64,000 bases of DNA from Microscilla marina ATCC 23134 (lineage in GTDB: Bacteria > Bacteroidota > Bacteroidia > Cytophagales > Microscillaceae): the NCBI RefSeq assembly GCF_000169175.1, contig NZ_AAWS01000005.1, positions 124,001 through 188,000 on the forward strand, read 5' to 3'. A model generated the notes under the pieces. The model was not told the origin of the DNA, ran no database searches, and saw nothing but the letters and a program-made list of their open reading frames with translations. Positions within the stretch are counted from its first letter, which is position 1, and each line of letters starts with the position of its first letter. Shown in pieces: positions 44,878-53,986 of the stretch. Both the position numbers and the translations under genes were made by a program.

Positions 44878-45960
44878 TTACTTAAAAAGTTTGATAATAA
44901 AGCTTGTACCCTCGTTTACCTTACTTTCTACCGATATTTCACCCTTGTGCTGATCTATGATGTGTTTGGTAATAGACATGCCTAACCCGGTCGTTTTTTC
45001 ACCGCTGGTGCCTGCCCGCCGAGCTTTGGTAAACTTGTCAAACAAAAAAGGAATTTTATCGGCTGGAATGCCAATGCCCGAATCTTTGACGCAAATAGTG
45101 GCATAGTTGGAGGCGTCGTTGAGTGTTACTGTTACTTGCCCATGGCGAGAGGTAAACTTAATGGCATTAGACAGCAAGTTGTTGACCGCCTGAATGATTT
45201 TGGTGGCATCTAGCGTCATTTCACTGTCGTGCGCAGCATCTATAATCAAGTTCAATGATATATTCTTTTTGATGGCTTGTTGTTCAAACATGTGGCAAGA
45301 CTCGGTCAATAGCTTGCTCAGTTTGGTTTCTGATAAGTTTAGTTCACCTTTGCCCTCTTCAAGCGAATGAGTATCTAAGAGGTCAGCCATCAGGTTATTG
45401 GCAAAGTTACAGCTCTCTTTGATTAACTGAATGTACTTGCTTAAGTCTTGATTGTCTAAACTATGGGTTTCCATTTCCAGCAATTGGGTAAGCCCCAAAA
45501 TAGACTGAAGGGGGCTGCGTAAGTCATGCGACAACATGCGCAACATTTCATCTTTTGATTTGGTCAAAGATGTAAGGTCTTTTTCTACCGTTTTTTTATA
45601 AGTAATATCCTCTATAATGCCCGCCTGACAATACAATTCACCTTGGGTGTTATACACAGGGAATGTTCTGACCCATACCCACTTTTCATTGTTTTTCGGG
45701 GTAATGATACGGTACTCGTCGTTTCTGCGGGTATCGCTCTTGATAAATTTATGGTGATTTGCTTCTACCCGAGCTTTATCGTCAGGGTGCACAAAGTTCA
45801 AAAACGAATCGGTTTGTTCATTCCAATCAACTTCTTCCACCTCCCATATTTTAAAAAATCCAGGACTATAATAAATGGCTTCTTTAGTAGATACATCTCG
45901 TAAAAACAAACCTGCATCGATATGGTTTACAATATTTTCAATCAGGTGAGTTACTTCCAT
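44878..45960 (-). CDS. PAS-domain histidine kinase
   Basis: The 360-residue soluble protein has an N-terminal PAS fold (about 10-125, with IYYSPGFFKIWE and a PAC end GIIEDIT), a HisKA domain with His145 (MLSHDLRSPLQSI), and an HATPase_c domain (about 225-360) with the N-box LLSNAIKFTS, VKDSGIGIPADKI and TGLGMSITKHI. All catalytic motifs are intact. It probably senses a cytoplasmic small molecule or redox cue through the PAS domain. No response regulator is adjacent, so the partner is unknown. It converges on the 7TMR-DISM gene. Confidence 0.95.
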   Translation of the reverse strand: MEVTHLIENIVNHIDAGLFLRDVSTKEAIYYSPGFFKIWEVEEVDWNEQTDSFLNFVHPDDKARVEANHHKFIKSDTRRNDEYRIITPKNNEKWVWVRTFPVYNTQGELYCQAGIIEDITYKKTVEKDLTSLTKSKDEMLRMLSHDLRSPLQSILGLTQLLEMETHSLDNQDLSKYIQLIKESCNFANNLMADLLDTHSLEEGKGELNLSETKLSKLLTESCHMFEQQAIKKNISLNLIIDAAHDSEMTLDATKIIQAVNNLLSNAIKFTSRHGQVTVTLNDASNYATICVKDSGIGIPADKIPFLFDKFTKARRAGTSGEKTTGLGMSITKHIIDQHKGEISVESKVNEGTSFIIKLFK

Positions 45961-46093
45961 ATTATCATCTTTTTATCTCTGTTGGGAGTGTAGTTGGCAA
46001 AAACTACGGCAAATCCACCACTTTTAACTAGTGCATTAGGGATCATAGCTGCCTAACTTTTTTACGAGGAAGTCAGGTGGCAAAAGTCGCCAA

Positions 46094-46139
46094 ATAACCG
46101 AGCCTACAGCTCTGCTGTGGCGAGCTCTGCGAAGCTAAT
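46094..46139. repeat. Palindromic insert, family B (full-length form)
   Basis: Read on the minus strand it starts TTAGCTTCGCAGAGCTCG, passes a hairpin ACAGC-AGA-GCTGT, and ends GGCTCGGTTATT. Related copies lie at 46259-46285, 46394-46425, 53780-53820 and 62256-62301. Confidence 0.7.
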
Positions 46140-46184
46140 ATGTGAGTAACTTAGTCCCTGATGTACTAGTGATAGTAGAACTAC

Positions 46185-46459
46185 AATAGTCCATAGTATT
46201 TAGTCGGTAGTCCATAGCTGATTCAAGTAAATGTTCACCTTATTAAATACTGTAAACCGAACTTGTGAGCTCAACGAAGTTAATCAGTATTTTATATTAA
46301 GATTGCATACTCAACTTTATTTTCAAAAGTGTTTCGGTTTTATGCCTAAACACCCAGTTAAATAGTTTTTAAATTCATAAATAACTGATAACCGAGCCTC
46401 TGGCGAGCTCAACAAAGTTAATCAGAAACCAACTTTGACTAAAATCACTGAGGAGTATT
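46185..46459 (-). repeat. Dispersed intergenic repeat, copy 2 (275 bp)
   Basis: This is the reverse-oriented partner of 16404-16620. It is 58 bases longer because of two inserts, at 46259-46285 (27 bp) and 46394-46425 (32 bp), each placed just after an AACC and each a short form of the family B element (both contain GAGCTCAAC followed by AAAGTTAATC or GAAGTTAATC). Outside the inserts the two copies agree with scattered substitutions only. Confidence 0.9.
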
Positions 46460-46640
46460 GAGAACTAAAGAAGTCAGAAAAAAACAATAATCCTAGAGGA
46501 GAGGTGTTTTTTAGCCAGTTACTTTTTTTGTTGCCAAACTAAAAACACCACTTTTGGCGGGGTTTGTTATCTTTAGTACAAGGCTCCTTACTCGATTTTA
46601 ATTTATAAATTAGCCACAAAAAAAGGCATTTGATGAGAAT

Positions 46641-46672
46641 ATTTGTAACCTTGCCTTTGTTTATTTACTTTT
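46641..46672 (+). promoter_or_regulatory. Bacteroidota-type promoter of lysS
   Basis: TTTG at 46641-46644 and TACTTTTG at 46665-46672 (consensus TAnnTTTG) are 20 bases apart. Transcription would begin near 46680, about 65 bases before the lysS ATG. Confidence 0.65.
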
Positions 46673-46744
46673 GTAGCCTCCATCTAAAAAACAAGCTTTT
46701 TAATTGATTAATAGCTATTTATAATCTTAATTTTAATAAATTAA

Positions 46745-48493
46745 ATGCAATTTAACATGAGACCTGAGCAGGAACGCGTGCGCATAGAGAAGCTGGAAGA
46801 GCTGCGCAAGTTAGGGATAAATCCTTATCCTGCCGATTTGTACGAAATCAATGCCTCCAGTGCTGACATCAAAACCGACTGCGATCATTTGGCCGCAGGT
46901 GATAAGGTAGAGGAAGGTAAGTACAAACAGGTTTCTGTAGCCGGGCGTTTGATGAGCCGTCGTATTCAGGGCAAAGCAGGGTTTGCTGAATTACAAGATT
47001 CACAAGGACGTGTACAGATTTATATGAACCGCGATGAGATTTGTCCGGGAGAAGATAAGTCTTATTACAACAATGTGTATAAAAAACTAGTTGACCTGGG
47101 CGATATTCTTGGTGTCAAAGGCTACGTTTTTAAAACTCAAACGGGTGAGTTGAGTATCTGGGTAACCGAGTATATCTTGCTTACCAAGGCAATCAAACCA
47201 TTGCCCCAGCCCAAAACCGACGAGGATGGCAAAGTGCACGATGCTTTTACCGACCCTGAATTGCGTTACCGTCAGCGTTATGTAGACTTAGTTGTAAACC
47301 CACAAGTAAGAGATACTTTCATTAAGCGTACCAAGCTGGTAAACACCATGCGGGACTACCTCAATGATAAAGGGTATTTAGAAGTAGAAACCCCCATACT
47401 ACAGCCTTTGTATGGAGGAGCTGCTGCCCGACCATTTAAAACTCACCACAATACGTTGGACATGACATTGTACTTACGCATTGCCAACGAGTTGTACCTC
47501 AAAAGACTAATTGTGGGTGGCTTTGATGGAGTATACGAGTTTTCTAAGGACTTTCGTAACGAAGGCATGAGCCGTTTTCATAATCCGGAATTTACTCAAG
47601 TTGAGCTATACGTGGCTTACAAAGACTATGAGTGGATGATGAACCTGGTAGAAGAAATGGTAGAAAAAGTTGCCATTGCTTTGCACGGCACTACTGAGGT
47701 GCAAGTAGGCGCCAATACCATCAATTTTCAACGCCCCTGGAAACGTTATACGATGTTCGAAGCCATTGAGCACTTTACGGGCATTGATATTTCTGAAATG
47801 AACGAAGATCAGCTGCGCGAAACGTGTAAAAAGCTGGATGTGGAAACTGACCCTTCTATGGGTAAAGGCAAGTTGATTGATGAGATTTTTGGCGAAAAAT
47901 GCGAAGGCTCCCTTATCCAACCTACCTTTATTACCAACTACCCAGTAGAAATGTCGCCTTTGGCTAAAAGCCACCGCGATAAGCCTGGTTTGGTAGAGCG
48001 TTTTGAAGCTATAGCCAATGGAAAAGAGATTTGCAATGCTTTTTCTGAACTGAACGATCCCCTGGATCAACGCCAGCGTTTTGAAGACCAGGTAAACCTG
48101 GGCAAACGAGGCGATGATGAAGCTATGACTCTTGACGAGGATTTCTTGCGTGCGCTTGAGTATGGAATGCCACCTACAGCTGGTTTGGGTATTGGCATCG
48201 ACCGTTTGTCTATGATCATGACGAACTCTTCTACTATTCAAGAAGTGTTGTTTTTCCCGCAGATGCGTCCCGAAAAGCAACCAGTCATTGCTACAGTAGA
48301 AGATTACAAGTCGATAGGTGTGCGTGAAGAGTTAGTGCCTATTATTCAAAAACTAGGGTACTTTGAAATAGAAAAACTAAAAGAAGCCAACGCTAATAAA
48401 TTGCATCAGGAAGTGTGCGGAATGCGCAAAAAACTCAAACTGAATGATGTGAAAAACCCTTCTAAAGAAGAAGTAGCCGATTGGCTGGCTTAG
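46745..48493 (+). CDS. lysS: Lysyl-tRNA synthetase, class II
   Basis: The 582-residue enzyme charges tRNA-Lys with lysine. It has an N-terminal OB-fold anticodon domain (about 60-155, with [19 protein letters not shown]), the class II catalytic core with motif 1 (about 200-225), motif 2 ([18 protein letters not shown]) and motif 3 ([14 protein letters not shown]). A C-terminal extension of about 70 residues after LPQMRP-type core ([14 protein letters not shown] to the end) is longer than the E. coli enzyme and fits the extended form I associate with Bacteroidota. An internal ATG at residue 5 is an alternative start. It appears monocistronic with its own promoter. Confidence 0.97.
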   Translation: MQFNMRPEQERVRIEKLEELRKLGINPYPADLYEINASSADIKTDCDHLAAGDKVEEGKYKQVSVAGRLMSRRIQGKAGFAELQDSQGRVQIYMNRDEICPGEDKSYYNNVYKKLVDLGDILGVKGYVFKTQTGELSIWVTEYILLTKAIKPLPQPKTDEDGKVHDAFTDPELRYRQRYVDLVVNPQVRDTFIKRTKLVNTMRDYLNDKGYLEVETPILQPLYGGAAARPFKTHHNTLDMTLYLRIANELYLKRLIVGGFDGVYEFSKDFRNEGMSRFHNPEFTQVELYVAYKDYEWMMNLVEEMVEKVAIALHGTTEVQVGANTINFQRPWKRYTMFEAIEHFTGIDISEMNEDQLRETCKKLDVETDPSMGKGKLIDEIFGEKCEGSLIQPTFITNYPVEMSPLAKSHRDKPGLVERFEAIANGKEICNAFSELNDPLDQRQRFEDQVNLGKRGDDEAMTLDEDFLRALEYGMPPTAGLGIGIDRLSMIMTNSSTIQEVLFFPQMRPEKQPVIATVEDYKSIGVREELVPIIQKLGYFEIEKLKEANANKLHQEVCGMRKKLKLNDVKNPSKEEVADWLA

Positions 48494-48607
48494 TATAAAT
48501 AACTGATCTTTCGCAGTACGTATTTTTGTTTTTAAGCAAAAAAACACAGTATAGGACTAAGGTTGCGTCAGCTGGATTCAGCCTTAGTTTGTTGCCGTTA
48601 AGAATCT

Positions 48608-48960
48608 GTGAAACGAAGCCGTAAAAACAGGTCACTGTTTGAGCCACAGGCGAGTTTGAGCTGTTTCGGCGTAGTGCAACAGATTTAGGCGAAACAAACT
48701 ACAGCTGCGGGTTTTTTGATTACTTTTTTACCTGTAGAAAAAAGTAATGGCTCACAGATACTCGAATCATTGCTTTTTATAAGCATATTTTGCTGAGTGG
48801 TATTTTTTCACAGAAAACAAATTTTTAACCTGCGAAAGGTCAGTAAATAATAAAACAAAAACCGACAACTTTACAAAGTGTCGGTTTTTGTTTTTATAAG
48901 CGGCACTGTTTTGATGACTCAATTTTTTTGGCTCGAACTTGCCGTAAGGCTTCGTTTCAC
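48608..48960. repeat. Non-coding segment bounded by 13-bp inverted repeats
   Basis: GTGAAACGAAGCC at 48608-48620 and its exact reverse complement at 48948-48960 bound about 350 bases with no gene. Inside are an 11-bp hairpin ATTACTTTTTT/AAAAAAGTAAT (48719-48729 with 48738-48748) and the terminator-like hairpin at 48856-48890. It may be a transposon remnant or MITE-like element, but no second copy was seen in the window. Confidence 0.5.
48856..48890. terminator. Strong terminator-type hairpin
   Basis: A perfect 12-bp stem CAAAAACCGACA/TGTCGGTTTTTG (48856-48867 with 48879-48890) is followed by TTTTT. It could end the lysS transcript, although it lies 360 bases downstream of the stop. The A-rich left arm allows action on the other strand too. 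Confidence 0.75.
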
Positions 48961-49193
48961 ATTTTCTTTTCTAGCCTCCCACGGCTTCAATGTGTTTCTT
49001 TGACATATACAGGAGCGTACACAGGTTTACCCCAGCGATGAATATACACAACCAATAAATAGCCCTACCTTTTACGGTTTTGGTTCAAATCTACACGAAT
49101 ATAAACCCATCTCTTACGGATATATATTGCCTGTTTACAACCATTGCTTTTGTACCTACCTTTGAGAAAAATATCCACAATAGATTTAATTTT

Positions 49194-49433
49194 ATGGAAT
49201 ACATCAAGGCACAAATCGGGCGATTTGGAGGAATACTGGCATTGTTTGGGGTTGCTTCATCTGTACTATCTATTTTTGGTTATAACCTTAAACTGCTCAT
49301 GTGGGTAGACCTTTGGGGCAATACAATGGGGTGGTTGCTCCGGATAGGGTTTATTGTTGCAGGAGTAGCATTGCTCTTTATTTTTGGTAAAAGTGAAGAC
49401 GAAGAAGAGGAAACCAAAACTGTTAGTAACTAA
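49194..49433 (+). CDS. Small membrane protein with two membrane segments
   Basis: The ATG at 49194 (MEYIKAQIGRFGG) is chosen because the upstream frame has only a rare TTG start and no sensible N-terminus. The 79-residue protein has hydrophobic segments at about 12-27 and 45-64 and an acidic tail (KSEDEEEETK). It is of unknown function, and its size and topology fit a small inner-membrane protein. It is followed after about 100 bases by a lipoprotein gene on the same strand. Confidence 0.75.
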   Translation: MEYIKAQIGRFGGILALFGVASSVLSIFGYNLKLLMWVDLWGNTMGWLLRIGFIVAGVALLFIFGKSEDEEEETKTVSN

Positions 49434-49539
49434 TCTCCAAGTGATCAATTTTTATGAATGCCCAATAGGGCAATCAGGCTATTTCAAAAACTGTGTTGTA
49501 TGACAGCATACAACCGCTATTATTTCTTATTATATTATT

Positions 49540-50190
49540 ATGAACAGCAAAGCTTATAAAAGTATGTGGTTTGCCACAGTGTTGGCAGTATTTACCTTGT
49601 TTTTGTCTTCTTGCGAAGGCGGAAATCCTTTGACAGGTGGTGGTGCACCAGACATGGCATTGAACAATGGCGAACATTTGAACGAGTTGAAACAACTCTT
49701 AGAGCGCAAGTTTGGGGCGGATAAAGCAGTATATGAACTGTCACTGCATTCAGAAAATCACCTGACCAGCGAATTTGGTAATGCCACGATTAGTTACCTT
49801 GACAAAGGGGTAGATTACTCTCAGAGTTACCTGGTAGCGTTGGGCGATGGTCAAGAGTTGCAGGCTCCTAAAATGGCGTCTAAAGGTTTTCAGAAAAAAT
49901 TCTTCTTAAAAAACAAGCAAGGCAAAGTAAAGCTGAAAGAACTGGACTTTGACCTGATATTGACCAAGTATGACGAAGCCATAGGAATGATTCCGAAAGA
50001 GTTTGAAAACTTTGAGCTGGTACAGTGGAGTTTCAGGGTAAATAACCAAAATAAAGTAGCGGCAAGCTTTAAAATAGAAGGTACCAAAAAAGGGGAAAAA
50101 AGTACCCGTCAAGGACGACAAAGGGTGACCAACTATTATGAGTTCTCTTTTAAAATGAATGAAAAAGAAGACCTCAAAATAGCCAACTAG
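49540..50190 (+). CDS. Lipoprotein of unknown function
   Basis: The 216-residue protein begins with a hydrophobic signal ending in a lipobox (LFLSSC, lipidated Cys near residue 25) and a short GG-rich tether (EGGNPLTGGG). The mature domain is alpha/beta with a helix (HLNELKQLLERKFG) and long charged strands, for example FSFKMNEKEDL at the end. The lysine-rich segment KIEGTKKGEKSTRQGRQR near residues 170-190 is probably a loop. It should be anchored in the inner or outer membrane. I recognise no family. It may share a transcript with the small membrane protein upstream. Confidence 0.85.
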   Translation: MNSKAYKSMWFATVLAVFTLFLSSCEGGNPLTGGGAPDMALNNGEHLNELKQLLERKFGADKAVYELSLHSENHLTSEFGNATISYLDKGVDYSQSYLVALGDGQELQAPKMASKGFQKKFFLKNKQGKVKLKELDFDLILTKYDEAIGMIPKEFENFELVQWSFRVNNQNKVAASFKIEGTKKGEKSTRQGRQRVTNYYEFSFKMNEKEDLKIAN

Positions 50191-50573
50191 CCACCATTGT
50201 AATTTGCTAATTCTACTACAAAACCTAACGAGTGCTCTTTCAACGTTTGAATTGGGGGGAGAATGTGGAAGAATGGTGTAGTCAGACAAGGCGTAAAAAA
50301 TGAGCATAGCCATAGCTACGTAAATTTTTTATAACGAAGTATGACAAAACCAGTTGCCATAGGAACCCATAAATATAATCTTGACAGAGCACTAATGATT
50401 CTTAAATCCTTCGGAGCTTTTTTTAATGTGTGATATACTTTGAAAAGAACATCCGAAAACATCAGAGATAAGGGATAAATGTGGGTGATCAACTTTTGAG
50501 AGAATTATTATTGGTTCAAGTATTTGAGTATGATTACTTTTTGCTTGAACCATTTTTTCTTTTGCATACACCT
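50191..50573. other. Intergenic region with a family C repeat
   Basis: Between the convergent lipoprotein and LytTR genes lie about 380 bases without a gene. Other than the family C palindrome (50272-50340) nothing is recognised. Confidence 0.55.
50272..50340. repeat. Palindromic repeat, family C
   Basis: GACAAGGCGTAAAAAATGA leads to GCATAGCCATAGCTACG, an imperfect GCATAGC/GCTACG hairpin, and ends AATTTTTTATAACGAAGTA. The outer flanks match those at 44.8 and 53.8 kb. Confidence 0.65.
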
Positions 50574-51308
50574 TTAATGAATACCTGCTTTGAGCAATAG
50601 CGCCACAAAGCTTTCTTTTTTACGGCTCGATACTGGAATTGCCTCCCCATTGCGTAAAATCACATAGCCGTTTTTGTCATATTTGTCTATGTAATTGAGG
50701 TTAACACAATAAGACTGATGTGTGCGCACAAAAGTAGCCGAGGGTAGTTGCCCTTCATAGTCTTTCAGCGATTTGGAAGCCACAAAAGATTTGCCATTTG
50801 CCAAATAAAAAGTAGTATAGCCTTTGTCTGATTTACAAAACATAAGTGTTTTCAAATCTATAATCTGTAGGCTGTCTTGTAGCCGAAGCACCAGCTTGTC
50901 TTTGTCGTCGTTCCATTGTTTGGGGTTGGTTTCAGGGGTGTTTTTTCGGGAAAGGCTCACCAAAGCCTTGTCTATAGCAGTTTCCAGTTCATCCAAATCT
51001 ACCGGCTTTAGTATATAATCAATAGCGCCTTGTTTCAATGCCTGCAGTGCATATTTTTCGTAGGCAGTGGTAAAAATAACCCTATGCGCCAATTGCGAAG
51101 TTTTTTCTAAAAACTCAAAAGCGTTGCCATCTGCCAGGTTAATGTCCAGAAAAACCAAATCTGGCTTACAGGCCTTACTTACCGTAATGGCTTCTTGCAC
51201 CGAGGCACACTCCCCAATAATAGTGAGCCCCTTATCGAGCATCTCAATCATACTAATCAGTCCTTTGCGGATATACTCTTCATCTTCTATAATGAGTGTT
51301 TTAATCAT
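50574..51308 (-). CDS. LytTR-type response regulator
   Basis: The 244-residue protein has a REC domain (about 1-120; acidic pair in IIEDEE, Asp55 in LVFLDINLADG, Lys101 in YILKPVD) and a C-terminal LytTR DNA-binding domain (about 145-240; MFCKSDKGYTTFYLANGK, SFVRTHQSYCVNLNYI). LytTR regulators bind direct-repeat promoter sites, and in Bacteroidota usually pair with a LytS-type kinase. The start overlaps the stop of the upstream TPR-kinase gene by eight bases, so the two are a cognate pair. Confidence 0.96.
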   Translation of the reverse strand: MIKTLIIEDEEYIRKGLISMIEMLDKGLTIIGECASVQEAITVSKACKPDLVFLDINLADGNAFEFLEKTSQLAHRVIFTTAYEKYALQALKQGAIDYILKPVDLDELETAIDKALVSLSRKNTPETNPKQWNDDKDKLVLRLQDSLQIIDLKTLMFCKSDKGYTTFYLANGKSFVASKSLKDYEGQLPSATFVRTHQSYCVNLNYIDKYDKNGYVILRNGEAIPVSSRKKESFVALLLKAGIH

Positions 51309-53505
51309 CCTTCTTTATTTTATAAGGTAATACCAGTGTCACAATAGTTCCTTTTTCGTTAAAATTAGCCCGGTTCTGGATGTCAATGGCTGTTTTTACT
51401 TTAAACTCTTTTGAAAATATCTTGAGGCGTTCGGTGGTAATGGCAGTGGCAAGCGATTTTTTTGACTCATTTTTTTGTAGCATTTCTTCCCCAATGCCCA
51501 CCCCATTGTCTACTACTGCACACGTCAGCTTTTGGTTGGCAAATGCTATGTTTACTTGAATTCTCTTATCTTCTTTTTTGCCTGTAAAACCGTGCTCAAT
51601 GGCATTTTCTACAAAAGGTTGAATCATCATAGGCGGAATCAATATATCTTGCGGGTTAATGTGTGCCTCTAGGTCAATGCTATAGTTGTAAGGTTGGCTT
51701 GCGCCTAAATTTTGTACAATTAAATAGTTTTCAACTGCTTTTAGTTCATTGTCCAGTGGTACAATTTTATCGCGGGAGTTTTCCAGCACAATGCGTAGCA
51801 ACCTCGAAAACTTAGACAAATAAGTAATGGCTTTTTTATACTCTTTGTTGAGTATAATACCTTGCAATATCGACAGGGAGTTGAATATAAAATGAGGGGT
51901 CATTTGCGAACGCAACAGTTTTTGCTCTACCTGGGCACGTGTACGCTCCGACTTTGCCGCTTTCCAGATCAACCATACAATGACTGCCCCGGCACATATC
52001 AAAAATACCAAAAAGCCAATGATGGCCTGTAGGGTTTGTTTTTGAGATTGTGCCAGGTTTAAATCTGCTACTTCTACTTTTTTTACCAACTTCAGCTCTC
52101 TTTGACTTGCCAAAGCCAATTCCTTTTGGTACTTGTATTGGGACTCTAGCTGTGTAATCTTTTGAATTTTCTTTTTATTAAAAATCTCATCGTGTAGCTT
52201 TTTGTAAGCCACATGGTTTTCATAAGCATTTTGGTATTGCCCCAAGGCACTATATATCTCTGCCAAGGCTTTATAAACCTCCTTTTGTTGGGTTTTTATT
52301 TGGTGGGCATCCGCTATTTTTTTTGCTGTAAGCGCCTTATCCAATGCTTGTGGGTACTCTTTCTTATAAATATGCACATCGCTTAGCCCCAAATATGCCA
52401 GACTGATCCCTTTTTGGTCACCAATTTTTTGCTTAATAGCTAACCCCCTTTCGTAATACTGGTAAGCCAGGACTGGTTTGCCAGTGGTAAGCATAATATC
52501 GGCAATGTTGGTCAGGCATTGAGACGATAAGTGTTGGTTACCGATTTGTTTGCTGAGTTTTAAAGATTTTTCCAGGTATTCTACCGCCTTTTGATTATCT
52601 CCTTTCTTTTTATAAATCAACCCCATGTTATTCAGGCATTTGGCAACATTGCGTTTGTCTTTAAGTTGTTTGCCCAAACTCAATGATTGCTCATAGTATT
52701 GCAACGCCTTGTCGTACTCTAGCTGTTTTTTGTAAATGATTCCCAAGTTGTTGAAGCATTTCGATATACCCGGCTTATGCCCCATTTCCTGATAAGTTGC
52801 CAGGGATTTGTGATAGTATTCTACGGCCAGGGGGTAATTGCCCTGGTCATCGCAAACTGTACCCATATTGTTATAGCAACTCGCAATGCCCTTTGTGTCG
52901 TCAATTTTGCGGTACACCTCCAGTGCCTCTTTATAAGTTTGTATCGCTTGTTCATACTTGCTTAGATCGGCATAAGCACTGGCAAGCCCGTTGAGCGCCG
53001 TCGAAAGTGTTTGTTGATCATTTATTTTAGTGGCCAAAGCACGCGATTTTTCAAAATACTTCTGGGCAGTCTTGTAGTTGCTTTGAAAGTAGTGCGCCAA
53101 GCCTATAGAATACCAGGCAAGCCCCACATTTCTTTGGTCACCTACTTGGGCAAATGCCTGACGCGATTTTTCGAAATATTCGACGGCTTTAGAAAAGTCT
53201 GACTTTTGGGCGTGTAGGCGCGCCTGTATATTTAGGCTATAAGCCTTGCCTTTAGTAAACTTGAGTTGGTGGGCAAGTTCTTGGGCTTTTGCTACATATT
53301 GGGCAGCTTCGTCTGCCTTTTTAAGCCTTAACTGAACTCTTGCCAATGCATTCAAAATATTTACCTTGGTAGTATCAGCCGTTGGGTGTTTTTGCAATAC
53401 TTGCTTCAGGCTGTCTATAGCTAATTTAGACTTTTGCCCCCAGGCAAAAAAAGGGAGCGCCCAGATAAACAATGACGTGAGTAGTTTTAAAGAGTAATTT
53501 GTCAT
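51301..53505 (-). CDS. TPR-linked LytS-type histidine kinase
   Basis: The 734-residue protein has a signal peptide or N-terminal anchor (about 1-23, ending FAWGQ), about ten tetratricopeptide repeats (about 30-440; consensus YNNMGTVCDDQGNYPLAVEY), a coiled coil, one membrane segment (about 490-510), and a His_kinase (PF06580) domain with His538 in MTPHFIFNSL and a HATPase-like end (VENAIEHGFTGK, VVDNGVGIG). The TPR array should lie in the periplasm, and the kinase domain in the cytoplasm. It phosphorylates the LytTR regulator encoded next to it with an eight-base overlap. Confidence 0.95.
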   Translation of the reverse strand: MTNYSLKLLTSLFIWALPFFAWGQKSKLAIDSLKQVLQKHPTADTTKVNILNALARVQLRLKKADEAAQYVAKAQELAHQLKFTKGKAYSLNIQARLHAQKSDFSKAVEYFEKSRQAFAQVGDQRNVGLAWYSIGLAHYFQSNYKTAQKYFEKSRALATKINDQQTLSTALNGLASAYADLSKYEQAIQTYKEALEVYRKIDDTKGIASCYNNMGTVCDDQGNYPLAVEYYHKSLATYQEMGHKPGISKCFNNLGIIYKKQLEYDKALQYYEQSLSLGKQLKDKRNVAKCLNNMGLIYKKKGDNQKAVEYLEKSLKLSKQIGNQHLSSQCLTNIADIMLTTGKPVLAYQYYERGLAIKQKIGDQKGISLAYLGLSDVHIYKKEYPQALDKALTAKKIADAHQIKTQQKEVYKALAEIYSALGQYQNAYENHVAYKKLHDEIFNKKKIQKITQLESQYKYQKELALASQRELKLVKKVEVADLNLAQSQKQTLQAIIGFLVFLICAGAVIVWLIWKAAKSERTRAQVEQKLLRSQMTPHFIFNSLSILQGIILNKEYKKAITYLSKFSRLLRIVLENSRDKIVPLDNELKAVENYLIVQNLGASQPYNYSIDLEAHINPQDILIPPMMIQPFVENAIEHGFTGKKEDKRIQVNIAFANQKLTCAVVDNGVGIGEEMLQKNESKKSLATAITTERLKIFSKEFKVKTAIDIQNRANFNEKGTIVTLVLPYKIKKDD

Positions 53506-53986
53506 TCAGTATAGATTTATGAGATAAGTAGTTGTAAGTCTTTAGATACCAGTGCAATGAGCGATATTAAGTTGTTTTAGCGTGGGGTTTAGGTAACATT
53601 ATAAAAAGAAGGAGGGAAGTACCCTCAAAATTAATGAAATCAAACAGGAAATCATATCTTTGGTAAAGCTTTGTTTGATAAGGATGTGGACAATGAAGGT
53701 GCCTTTCAGGAATTGTTCAAAAATAAACTTACACTCTGAGAGGTGATTTTTCGCCTTGATACTTCGTTATTTTTCGCCGTTGGCAGAGCTCGGCACAGCG
53801 TAGCTGTAGCCATCGGTTATTGCCCGTAGCGCTGCTATGGGCGCAAAAAATAGCCTCGTCTCAAAACAAAACCTCTACCTCAAGAATGGTAATTTAATTT
53901 CTCACCATTCCTTAGACATCTTACAATTTGGCACAATATCAAATAGCGAAAATTTAAACAAGCCCTCATCCAACAACAATAAACCA
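53506..53986. other. Intergenic region before the sarcosine-oxidase-like gene
   Basis: This holds a composite repeat (53752-53861) and the promoter regions of two divergent genes. The reading frame of the downstream gene stays open into the repeat, which would add 50 unnatural residues, so that extension is not accepted as coding. Confidence 0.6.
53752..53861. repeat. Family C repeat carrying a nested family B insert
   Basis: The outer part (CTTGATACTTCGTTATTTTT at the left, GCAAAAAATAGCCTCGTCTC at the right) matches family C read in reverse, with hairpin GCCCGTAGC-GCT-GCTATGGGC (53822-53842, one G-T pair). A B-type sequence (53780-53820; GCAGAGCTCGGCACAGCG, GCTGTAGCCATCGGTTAT) lies inside it. 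Confidence 0.7.

Larger units (their letters stand above)
45961..46744. other. Long intergenic region with nested repeats before lysS
   Basis: This region of about 784 bases has no credible gene. It holds a family B element (46094-46139), the second copy of the dispersed repeat (46185-46459) with two further B-type inserts, and the lysS promoter (46641-46672). Confidence 0.75.

Noticed and set aside
47606-48280. 224-codon minus-strand frame
   Set aside because: It lies wholly inside lysS and has no recognisable protein features.
53837-53986. Longer N-terminus for the sarcosine-oxidase-like protein
   Set aside because: The extra 50 residues begin inside a family C repeat, and the FAD motif would be shifted away from the N-terminus.
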